6,973 nucleotides of DNA. It comes from Bacteroidales bacterium UBA1733. GTDB lineage: Bacteria > Bacteroidota > Bacteroidia > Bacteroidales > UBA3663. How positions within the stretch are numbered: position 1 is the first letter of the stretch; each line of letters begins with the position of its first letter. The stretch covers positions 1 to 6,973 of the forward strand of contig DCIF01000118.1 of the NCBI GenBank assembly GCA_002315795.1, given 5' to 3'. The notes under the pieces were generated by a model, which was given only the letters and a program-made list of their open reading frames with translations, ran no database searches and was not told where the DNA came from. Position numbers and translations under genes: made by a program. Shown here one piece after another: positions 1-5,802 of the stretch.

Positions 1-596
1 ATGAGTACACGTGGCTTCTTGATGAGATACTTGAAGAGCTGATAACGGCGCATCTCACCACTGCTGAGCAGCACCATACGCTTCTGCAGCAGATGGCGCA
101 TCATGAAGGTATCGAGCAGCGGATTCTGCAGGAATTCGCTATCGTCTTCGCTACCGGCAGCACGCGCTTCGTCTTCGGTAAGTCCGTGTCCTGCCATACG
201 GGCCTCATCGGCAGAGAGTCCTGTAGCAGTGACGTTGCCTGTAGCCATAGCACGCTTCAGCACCGTCATGACAAGAGGCGACTCATCACGATCCTGGCTG
301 TTGAAACGCTGCTGGAAGTAATAAGGCTTCTCGACCGAACCGAGAGCATCTTCGAAAGTAAGCTGTACGATATTGCCGTAAGCCGATGGTTTGGTGCCTG
401 GACCAAAATCATAGGCAAGAGTACCCTGCATGAGGATATTCTTGCCTGTGATCATATCTACCAGACAGGATTTACCACCGCCATTCGGACCCATGATGGC
501 GATATGTTCACCAGACTCGAGACAGAAATCGACAGGCTTCTGCATACGATTCTGAGGCATTCGTCCCAGGGCATTAATTAGTTTGATGGTTTCCAT
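1..596 (-). CDS. ModF-like ABC ATPase, N-terminal part (runs off the left edge)
   Basis: Reading from the ATG at 594-596 leftward gives 198 codons open to the window edge. Residues 36-43 are a Walker A loop (GPNGGGKS), Gln78 fits the Q-loop, and LSSGE at 177-181 is the ABC signature. The frame is cut at about residue 198, just where Walker B should begin. There is no membrane segment. The N-terminus and the stretch around residues 82-98 (EDALG, then EKPYYFQQRF) resemble soluble tandem-cassette ATPases of the ModF/YlmA type, so a second cassette is expected outside the window; this is family-level inference and the substrate is unknown. An extra, internally repeated segment lies at about residues 120-154. 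The start codon is only 10 bp after the rng stop, so the two are probably cotranscribed, without a visible Shine-Dalgarno site. An ABC-F translation factor is less likely because the spacing and insert do not match. Confidence 0.8.
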   Translation of the reverse strand, partial: METIKLINALGRMPQNRMQKPVDFCLESGEHIAIMGPNGGGKSCLVDMITGKNILMQGTLAYDFGPGTKPSAYGNIVQLTFEDALGSVEKPYYFQQRFNSQDRDESPLVMTVLKRAMATGNVTATGLSADEARMAGHGLTEDEARAAGSEDDSEFLQNPLLDTFMMRHLLQKRMVLLSSGEMRRYQLFKYLIKKPRVL

Positions 597-606
597 TTCT
601 GTTATA

Positions 607-2187
607 TTATACCAGAGCATCAACAGGTTCAAAGAGGTCGATCTCATTACGATCGGCATCAAGAACTCTGTATTGCAGAAGCTCTAACGACTCGTCTGGA
701 ACAAGATTCCAGCCGAATCCAAATTTGCGACGCCACTGCCAGTAACGACTGGTAAAGAACCAACCCTGACGCAGCGCAGCTGCAATGAATGGATGAACGT
801 AGAGGGTAAAGCGCCTGATCTGCTTCTCCTTCACAAGGATAGAGAGTTTCTCTTCCAGTCTGTCAGGGAAAAGAATGCTTGGCTTAACCACTCCATTTCC
901 CCGGCACACAGGACAAGACTCGGCAATCTGTGGTTCTGACACAGGACGTACACGCTGGCGTGTGATCTGCATCAGACAGAACTTAGAGAGTGGCAGGACA
1001 TTATGCTTGGCACGATCATTGGCCATCAGATCGCGCATGTGCTGCAACAGCTTATCGCGATGTTCAGCCTTCGTGACATCGATGAAATCGACCACCACGA
1101 TACCTCCCATATCACGCAGACGCATCTGACGAGCAATCTCTTCGGCTGCAGCCATATCGACTAACAGCGCGTTCTCTTCCTGATCTTCGGAAAACCTGCT
1201 GCGATGACCGGAATTGACGTCGATGACATGCATCGCCTCAGTGTGCTCAATGATGATATATGCACCTGATTTGAATGGCACCGTCTTACCCATGGAAGCC
1301 TTGATCTGGCGCGTAACCGCAAACTTATCAAGGATAGGGATTTCCTCTTCGTACAGTTGTACAACGTCCGCCTTCTCAGGGGCTATCAGTCTGACATACT
1401 CTTTGATCTGATTAAACGTTGCTGGATCGTTAATCCAGATGTGCTCGAACGAAGGGTTGAAGATGTCACGAAGTAATGCCGTGGCACGGTTGGTCTCCTC
1501 AAAACAAAGAGATGGCAACTTGCCTTTCATGAGAGTTGAGACGCAGGATTCCCAGCGTTTGATCAAAGAACTAAGCTCCTGGCTCAGTTCTTCCTCTCCT
1601 ACTCCATTGGCCGATGTGCGTACGATAACGCCATAGTTCATCGGCAGGATGGATTTAATGATATTCTTCAGTCGGGTCTTTTCCTCTGAAGACTTGATTT
1701 TCGTTGACACCGACACCTTATCCTGAAAAGGAATCAGCACCATGAAACGACCAGGTAAAGACAGATCGGACGTCACGCGCGGACCTTTGGTACTGATAGG
1801 TTCCTTGAAGACCTGTACCAGAATCTCCTGTCCAATGGAGAGAACGTCTGTGACGGTCCCGTCCTTGCTCAATGGAGCTTCGATCTTAAAACGATCGATA
1901 GGAATGAGATGCTTGTGATCTGAGATCTGCTGCTTTACATACTTGGCCAGCGTGTGGAAATGTGGGCCAAGGTCCTGATAGTGTATAAAACCCTCTTTTT
2001 CATATCCGACATCCACAAATGCAGCATTCAGGCCTGGCATCAGTTTCTTGACGCGAGCCAGATAGATGTTGCCGACACTGCAATTGGACTCCTGAGACTC
2101 ACGCTGGTATTCCACCAGCTTACCGTCTTCAAGCAGGCCAATAGTGATCATCGACGCGTTGACATCTATCACTACTTCATTTGTCAT
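607..2187 (-). CDS. rng: Ribonuclease G (RNase E/G family endoribonuclease)
   Basis: The product is 526 residues, a normal length for an RNase G. It is expected to be a cytoplasmic, Mg-dependent, single-strand endonuclease acting in rRNA 5'-end maturation and mRNA decay (family knowledge). Visible domains: an RNase H-like N-terminal strand (residues 1-35); an S1 RNA-binding domain from about 38 to 153, split by a loop at 75-115; and the DNase I-like catalytic core with its two metal-binding aspartates, Asp323 in VIDVNSG and Asp367 in VVVDFID. The zinc-link motif is CPVC at 425-428, which in RNase E joins subunits for tetramerisation. No long disordered C-terminal degradosome scaffold is present, which separates it from RNase E. 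The ATG at 2185-2187 is the family start (MTNEVVIDV). A terminator hairpin ends about 20 bp upstream, and an ABC ATPase gene follows after 10 bp. Confidence 0.95.
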   Translation of the reverse strand: MTNEVVIDVNASMITIGLLEDGKLVEYQRESQESNCSVGNIYLARVKKLMPGLNAAFVDVGYEKEGFIHYQDLGPHFHTLAKYVKQQISDHKHLIPIDRFKIEAPLSKDGTVTDVLSIGQEILVQVFKEPISTKGPRVTSDLSLPGRFMVLIPFQDKVSVSTKIKSSEEKTRLKNIIKSILPMNYGVIVRTSANGVGEEELSQELSSLIKRWESCVSTLMKGKLPSLCFEETNRATALLRDIFNPSFEHIWINDPATFNQIKEYVRLIAPEKADVVQLYEEEIPILDKFAVTRQIKASMGKTVPFKSGAYIIIEHTEAMHVIDVNSGHRSRFSEDQEENALLVDMAAAEEIARQMRLRDMGGIVVVDFIDVTKAEHRDKLLQHMRDLMANDRAKHNVLPLSKFCLMQITRQRVRPVSEPQIAESCPVCRGNGVVKPSILFPDRLEEKLSILVKEKQIRRFTLYVHPFIAAALRQGWFFTSRYWQWRRKFGFGWNLVPDESLELLQYRVLDADRNEIDLFEPVDALV

Positions 2188-2207
2188 ATCGAAGTGAATA
2201 AAAGATT

Positions 2208-2236
2208 AAAAAATAAGGCGCCCTATGCGGGGCGCC
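2208..2236 (-). terminator. Intrinsic terminator or attenuator between the micro-protein gene and rng
   Basis: A perfect 7-bp G/C-only stem (2217-2223 with 2230-2236) closes a 6-base loop. On the minus strand it is followed at once by TTATTTTTTAA, a U-rich tract in RNA. The upstream flank is also T-rich on that strand (2237-2241). The orientation fits termination of transcripts coming from HU and the micro-protein gene. The plus strand has no T-tract after the stem, so it is unlikely to act in that direction. Only about 20 bp separate the U-tract from the rng start codon. Confidence 0.85.
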
Positions 2237-2260
2237 AAAAAGGCCACGATGGCGCACTGA

Positions 2261-2347
2261 TTAGTGCTTGTGACGATTCTTGCGAAGACGCTTCTTACGC
2301 TTGTGCGTAGCCATCTTATGACGCTTGTGCTTCTTACCGTTTGGCAT
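2261..2347 (-). CDS. AURKAIP1/COX24-domain micro-protein, probable ribosomal protein
   Basis: A 28-codon frame runs from the ATG at 2345-2347 to the TAA at 2261-2263. The peptide begins MPNGKKHKRHKM and has 14 Lys/Arg plus 5 His in 28 residues, with no acidic residue. I recognise this as the short Bacteroidota protein placed in the AURKAIP1/COX24 (DUF1713) family, whose mitochondrial relative is small-subunit ribosomal protein mS38. A role bound to rRNA is therefore likely but inferred. A shorter form from Met12 is possible, but the N-terminal MPNGKKHKRHK block is itself family-typical. It lies 42 bp downstream of HU and is followed by a strong terminator, so HU and this gene probably share one transcript. 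An AAGG run touches the start codon directly, too close to be a Shine-Dalgarno site. Its size makes it easy to miss in automatic annotation. Confidence 0.85.
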   Translation of the reverse strand: MPNGKKHKRHKMATHKRKKRLRKNRHKH

Positions 2348-2389
2348 ACCTTAATTATATTAATTGTTTAACAATATATTGCCTTGAAA
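2348..2389. repeat. AT-rich spacer with two overlapping palindromes
   Basis: The 42-bp spacer between HU and the micro-protein gene is almost entirely A/T. It holds a 13-bp odd palindrome (ATTGTT-T-AACAAT, 2363-2375) overlapping a perfect 10-bp palindrome (CAATATATTG, 2372-2381). No U-tract terminator and no good Bacteroidota promoter is visible here. It may be a weak RNA processing or protein-binding site, or simply low-complexity sequence. Confidence 0.35.
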
Positions 2390-2689
2390 TTAGTCTTCCT
2401 CTGAAGTAACTACCTCGCCGCTAACCTCAGCCATGAATGACTTAGCTGGCTTAAATGCTGGAATATTGTGTGCTGGGATGATGATTGCCTTATCCTTGCT
2501 GATATTACGAGCAGTCTTGGTAGCACGCTCCTTGATAATGAAACTTCCGAAGCCACGGAGATAAACAGGCTCACCTTCAATAAGAGACTCCTTAATGGTA
2601 CCCATGAGCTGCTCAACGACAGTCAATACTTCTTCCTTATCAAGACCTGTCTTCTTTGCGATCTTGGTTACAATTTCTGCTTTTGTCAT
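2390..2689 (-). CDS. HU-family DNA-binding (nucleoid) protein
   Basis: The product is 99 residues from the ATG at 2687-2689. It begins MTKAEIVTKIAKKTGL, the helical dimerisation half of HU/IHF. Next come GFGSF (46-50) at the start of the beta-sheet saddle, the DNA-contacting beta-arm (about 54-76, with ARN at 60-62), and IPAFKPAKSF (76-85), the family's closing motif. A short acidic tail (SEED) ends the protein. HU dimers bend DNA and compact the nucleoid. The arm-tip position that is normally Pro (RNP in Escherichia coli HU) is Ile63 here. A longer frame opens at 2758, but it would start upstream of the promoter at 2729-2759 and adds 23 unmatched residues, so I reject it. Expression is expected to be strong, probably continuing into the micro-protein gene. 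Confidence 0.93.
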   Translation of the reverse strand: MTKAEIVTKIAKKTGLDKEEVLTVVEQLMGTIKESLIEGEPVYLRGFGSFIIKERATKTARNISKDKAIIIPAHNIPAFKPAKSFMAEVSGEVVTSEED

Positions 2690-2728
2690 TTTTATGATTC
2701 TTTGATGTGATTTTTTAATTTTGGCATG

Positions 2729-2759
2729 CAAAGATAGTGCTAATTTTTGAAATTTCAAA
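2729..2759 (-). promoter_or_regulatory. Bacteroidota housekeeping promoter of the HU gene
   Basis: On the minus strand a -33 box TTTG (2756-2759) is separated by exactly 19 bp from a -7 box TATCTTTG (2729-2736), matching the Bacteroidota consensus TTTG-N19-TAnnTTTG in every fixed position. Transcription should begin near 2722-2725, leaving a leader of about 35 bases rich in A and T. This decides the HU start at 2689. Confidence 0.88.
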
Positions 2760-2789
2760 TAGGAAACTGCTTTTTTTTGAAAAAAAGTG

Positions 2790-2797
2790 TATCTTTG
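2790..2797 (+). promoter_or_regulatory. -7 element of the mutY promoter
   Basis: TATCTTTG at 2790-2797 is a perfect TAnnTTTG -7 box on the plus strand, 40 bp upstream of the mutY ATG. With the usual 19-bp spacer the -33 box would fall near 2767-2770, where no TTTG is found; the nearest TTTG (2776-2779) is only 10 bp away. The spacer holds a T8 and an A7 run. The promoter is probably real but weaker than the HU one. Confidence 0.65.
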
Positions 2798-2837
2798 CAG
2801 CCGAAATAGTCTTAATTGGCAACTAAATTATAAGAAA

Positions 2838-3887
2838 ATGAACGATATAGGTATCAAAATAGGGATTTGGTACGACAAGAACAAGCGCGATCTGCCCTGG
2901 CGCAACACCACCGATGCCTATCGCATCTGGCTGTCAGAAATCATCCTGCAGCAGACCAGAGTCATACAAGGACTGGAATACTACCTGCGTATTACTGAGC
3001 GCTTTCCGACGGTCAAAGAGCTGGCTGAAGCTCAGGAAGATGAGGTGCTGAAACTGTGGCAAGGACTCGGATACTACAGTCGCGCACGTAACCTTCATAC
3101 CGCTGCGCAGCAAGTGGTGAACCGTTATGCTGAGCAACATCCGTCGGCCAGCGAGATCGTCTTTCCTACTCGATATGCTGATCTGATCCGGCTCAAAGGA
3201 GTCGGTCCCTATACCGCTGCTGCCATTGCCAGCTTCTCTTCGAATGAGAAAGTGGCCGTCGTAGATGGCAACGTCTATCGCGTGCTTTCACGCCTCTTTG
3301 ACATCGATACTCCTATTGACTCCACCAAAGGTCAGAAAGACTTTCTGGCACTGGCAACAGCCCTCTTGCCCGATCAGGATCCAGGACATCATAATCAGGC
3401 TATGATGGAACTGGGAGCGCTCTGTTGCACGCCAACGTCACCACTATGTTCCGATTGTCCTGTGGCGCATCATTGCATGGCACTGGCAAATCATACAATC
3501 GCTGAACGTCCGGTTAAAGCAGGAAAAGTCAAGGTACGCGAACGCCATCTCCACTACCTTATTTATATATATGAGGATTCATTGTGGGTACATCAGCGTG
3601 GCAAAGGAGATATCTGGCAAGGACTTTGGGAGTTCTATGTTAGTGAGGAGTCACTCCTAACTCCTAACTCCTCACTCCTCACTCGAATAAAGCATCAGCT
3701 CACGCACCAGACGTTATATGCTGACTTCCATGTGGTTGCCATCAAGGACAAAGAAGAGGCTGAAGCCCTGGACAAAGAGCTACAGCCTAAGGGATATAAA
3801 CGAGTGACATGGATGGAGTGGCAACAGTTGGCTGTGCCACGTCTGATCGATGAAGCTAACCGACGGTTAGCTGAAGTCTGGTTCTGA
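2838..3887 (+). CDS. mutY: A/G-specific adenine glycosylase MutY
   Basis: The product is 349 residues. MutY removes adenine paired with 8-oxoguanine and so prevents G:C to T:A mutations. Visible parts: catalytic Glu34 in WLSEIILQQT; GLGYYSRARNL (76-86); helix-hairpin-helix LKGVGPYTA (119-127); catalytic Asp143 in VVDGNV; a 4Fe-4S cluster with Cys197, 204, 207 and 213 (spacing C-x6-C-x2-C-x5-C); and a C-terminal NUDIX-like domain that reads 8-oxoG, beginning around residue 240. The FSH recognition loop known from other MutY proteins appears as LTH (288-290). I chose the ATG at 2838 because the upstream ATG at 2787 lies before the -7 promoter box and adds residues unlike the family. A 7-bp tandem repeat sits in the NUDIX-like domain. 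The gene diverges from HU and overlaps the convergent kinase gene by 32 bp at its 3' end. Confidence 0.96.
   Translation: MNDIGIKIGIWYDKNKRDLPWRNTTDAYRIWLSEIILQQTRVIQGLEYYLRITERFPTVKELAEAQEDEVLKLWQGLGYYSRARNLHTAAQQVVNRYAEQHPSASEIVFPTRYADLIRLKGVGPYTAAAIASFSSNEKVAVVDGNVYRVLSRLFDIDTPIDSTKGQKDFLALATALLPDQDPGHHNQAMMELGALCCTPTSPLCSDCPVAHHCMALANHTIAERPVKAGKVKVRERHLHYLIYIYEDSLWVHQRGKGDIWQGLWEFYVSEESLLTPNSSLLTRIKHQLTHQTLYADFHVVAIKDKEEAEALDKELQPKGYKRVTWMEWQQLAVPRLIDEANRRLAEVWF
3642..3684 (+). repeat. Heptanucleotide tandem repeat with inverted arm inside mutY
   Basis: From 3652 to 3684 there are four full units and a 5-base partial unit of (C/A)ACTCCT: CACTCCT, AACTCCT, AACTCCT, CACTCCT, CACTC. Just upstream, AGTGAGGAGT (3642-3651) is the exact reverse complement of ACTCCTCACT at 3667-3676 and again at 3674-3683, so the RNA or single strand can fold. 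The array encodes SLLTPNSSLLTR. It falls in a loop region of the NUDIX-like domain, where MutY proteins vary in length. Confidence 0.85.
3854..3872. repeat. 19-bp near-perfect palindrome at the mutY/kinase convergence
   Basis: AGCTAACCG (3854-3862), a single central A, and CGGTTAGCT (3864-3872) form a 9-bp inverted repeat around one base. It contains the kinase TAG stop (3856-3858) and lies in the last codons of mutY. Neither strand has a T-tract after it, so it is not a standard intrinsic terminator. It could be a protein-binding site or a transcript-end stabilising hairpin. Confidence 0.6.
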
Positions 3888-4884
3888 AACGATCGCCTTC
3901 ACGACCTGCTGTGAAAGTATATTGATCAGGGAAAAGCAGACTCAGACGTCTGCGGAGCACGGTGAGACCTACGCCACCATTGCCCGACTTCTGCGTCCCT
4001 TCTTCGGCCACATTGTTGTCGGTCGAGAAGACCAGCTGGTTCTCTTTGAGCGAAAGCCTGATACAGATGGCACGCGGTGCGTTGATCTGTCCTACATGCT
4101 TGAAACAGTTCTCTATCAGCGGCATCAGCAGCAGTGGAGCGATCTGAGTAGAGAGCTTGGCATCGATCTCAGTCTCAAAGACCAGACTATCGTCATTAGA
4201 AGTACGGAGTCTCTGCAGGTCGATCAGCTGTTGCATGGCCTGCAACTCCTCCTCGATCGTAACGCGTTCCCGTCGGCCACTGTAGGTCATATAACGCATC
4301 AGACTTGAAAGGCTGGTAACAGCCGTAGAGGCGCGCTCCTGGTCTAACCAGATGAGTGCGTCTATGTTGTTGAGCGTGTTATACAGGAAGTGCGGATTCA
4401 GCTGCGCCTTGAGCAACTGGTTCTCGGTCTGTGCATTGCGCAGACGTATCTCCTGCAGACTCACACCACGTACGATGCTCATCAAGGCAGAGATCGTGAG
4501 AAAGACACAACTGACATAGAAAAGGACGTCAAGACTATAAAGCAGGTCCTGAATATAATCGGCCAGCAACGCATGCATCCAGTAATAGACCACTCCGATG
4601 GCCAGTCCGGCCATCACCACCGACCAGCAACGGAAATACAGCCACAAGAGATTACGCGCTCCATACTGGCGCATCAGACTGTCTTCTTCCATACTGCGGT
4701 ACTGCACCCAGACGTTCACGATTCCCACCACCGTCAGCAATACGGTGACCATCAGCATCGGTAACAGGAGGAACAGCCACAGCGTATCGGCAAAATGGAC
4801 CACACGCTGCACGAGCATGGCCGTCACCGAACTTCCTATGCCAAGATAAAGCAAAGGCAGGATGTAGTAGCGAAGTTTTTGCAT
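3856..4884 (-). CDS. LytS-type membrane sensor histidine kinase
   Basis: The product is 342 residues. About four membrane segments (roughly 6-27, 35-60, 86-105 and 115-137) are followed by a short coiled stretch (about 140-160) and a His_kinase domain of the LytS/YehU type. The phospho-accepting His is His165 in NPHFLYN. The GHKL ATPase has an N-box (PLIENCFKH, Asn259) and a glycine-rich loop (GNGGVGL, 301-307). There is no sizeable extracellular sensor domain, so the signal is probably sensed in or near the membrane. The family normally phosphorylates a LytTR response regulator, but none is in view. The ATG directly abuts the TAA of the comEC-like gene with no gap, implying translational coupling at the end of the murF operon. 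The 3' end overlaps mutY tail to tail by 32 bp. Confidence 0.93.
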   Translation of the reverse strand: MQKLRYYILPLLYLGIGSSVTAMLVQRVVHFADTLWLFLLLPMLMVTVLLTVVGIVNVWVQYRSMEEDSLMRQYGARNLLWLYFRCWSVVMAGLAIGVVYYWMHALLADYIQDLLYSLDVLFYVSCVFLTISALMSIVRGVSLQEIRLRNAQTENQLLKAQLNPHFLYNTLNNIDALIWLDQERASTAVTSLSSLMRYMTYSGRRERVTIEEELQAMQQLIDLQRLRTSNDDSLVFETEIDAKLSTQIAPLLLMPLIENCFKHVGQINAPRAICIRLSLKENQLVFSTDNNVAEEGTQKSGNGGVGLTVLRRRLSLLFPDQYTFTAGREGDRFRTRLQLTVG

Positions 4885-5802
4885 TTACTTTTTACCGAGT
4901 TTGAACCGAATGAGAAGAATGACTGCCAGCAGGAAGAGTTCTGCCAGAAGAGCTTCATACCAGGAGGGATAGAAATAAAGATGTCCACCTAAGACGAACT
5001 GCTCGATGTCACCAATGGCCTCGGCCACCACCTCTATCCAAGCCCTGAGACCTTCTATGAGCGAAGCAAGCAAAGGAAAAGAAGGGAACACCAGCAGCAG
5101 CAACAGCAGCGTGACGAATACCGGCATCAGCGGAACTACCAGCAGTCCCTGCAGCCATCCTAAGAAAGGAACCTGATGGAAATAAAAAGCCACCACAGGA
5201 AGGGTCAATGACTGTGCAGCGATAGAGAGCAGGATGACCCGGAAGTACCACGGACTCTCATGATCGTTCAACCACGGTTGAAACAGCAGAATGCCTGCCA
5301 CAGAAAGAAAACTTAACTGGAAACCGACCTTAGTGAGAATCCAGGGATCCCAAGCCAACAGGATCAGTGCTGCAAACAACAGACATCGTGGTGCAGAAGA
5401 CGGACGATGAAAGATCCATCCTAACAGACACATACTGATCATCAGCCACGCTCGGATCGCACTCGGTGGAGCTCCAATCAGATAGACATACACTCCCGTC
5501 AGCAAGATAATCAGGATACGTACAGTCGTTCCGATGATATACGTGGGAATCGGACTTCCAATCCTGCAGTCCAACTTCGGACACGCAGTCATCAGAATCG
5601 CCAGCCATTCCAGAGGTTTAAGAAGCAACCAGAGGATCGACATGATGATGCCGACATGCAAGCCAGAAACAGCCAGCAGATGTCCCATACCGGCCGTACG
5701 GAAGCTCTGCAGCGTCTCGGTGCTCAGTTGCGAAGTGTCTCCGAACAGGATTCCCTGCGCCAACGCAAGCGTCTCAGGAGAGAGATTTACTGGGTAATCC
5801 AT
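4885..5802 (-). CDS. Short ComEC/Rec2-family membrane protein (competence core only)
   Basis: The product is 305 residues, with many hydrophobic segments from about residue 45 to the end. It contains hallmark motifs of the ComEC/Rec2 competence domain: HLLAVSGLHVGII (41-53), GAPPSAIRAWLM (110-121) and DPW..KVGFQLSFLSVAGI (152-171). Full ComEC proteins, which carry single-stranded DNA across the inner membrane during transformation, are usually above 600 residues with an N-terminal soluble OB-fold region; many also have a C-terminal metallo-beta-lactamase domain. Both are missing here. The first residues (NLSPETLALAQGILFGD) already match the start of the competence domain. The frame cannot extend further, because a TGA lies in frame at 5824-5826 and no alternative start lies between. 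It overlaps the phosphatase gene by 16 bp and abuts the kinase gene. Whether it still moves DNA is unknown. Confidence 0.88.
   Translation of the reverse strand: MDYPVNLSPETLALAQGILFGDTSQLSTETLQSFRTAGMGHLLAVSGLHVGIIMSILWLLLKPLEWLAILMTACPKLDCRIGSPIPTYIIGTTVRILIILLTGVYVYLIGAPPSAIRAWLMISMCLLGWIFHRPSSAPRCLLFAALILLAWDPWILTKVGFQLSFLSVAGILLFQPWLNDHESPWYFRVILLSIAAQSLTLPVVAFYFHQVPFLGWLQGLLVVPLMPVFVTLLLLLLVFPSFPLLASLIEGLRAWIEVVAEAIGDIEQFVLGGHLYFYPSWYEALLAELFLLAVILLIRFKLGKK

Noticed and set aside
93..581. A 162-codon open frame on the plus strand
   Set aside because: It is antisense to the ABC ATPase, whose Walker A and signature motifs are clear on the minus strand. The frame is a codon-usage shadow.
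2237..2267. Extra small hairpins (2243-2253 and 2254-2267) before the main terminator
   Set aside because: Stems are only 4-5 bp and one overlaps the micro-protein stop codon. They could be part of the leader fold but cannot be supported alone.
1954..2310. A 118-codon plus-strand frame crossing the rng start and the terminator
   Set aside because: It is antisense to the conserved rng N-terminus and reads through the terminator hairpin and the micro-protein gene. No promoter or family resemblance supports it.
2690..2758. N-terminal extension of HU by 23 residues
   Set aside because: The upstream ATG lies within or before the consensus promoter at 2729-2759, so it would not be on the main mRNA, and HU proteins begin at the MTKAEI-type start.
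2787..2837. N-terminal extension of MutY by 17 residues
   Set aside because: The ATG at 2787 precedes the -7 promoter box at 2790-2797, and the added residues do not match the family. The ATG at 2838 has a typical A-rich leader.
3652..3684. CRISPR-like array
   Set aside because: Units are 7 bp and directly adjacent with no spacers, and they lie inside an intact mutY coding sequence.
3854..3872. Bidirectional intrinsic terminator for mutY and the kinase gene
   Set aside because: The palindrome is long enough, but neither strand carries a T-tract after it and its loop is one base, so I list it as a palindrome only.
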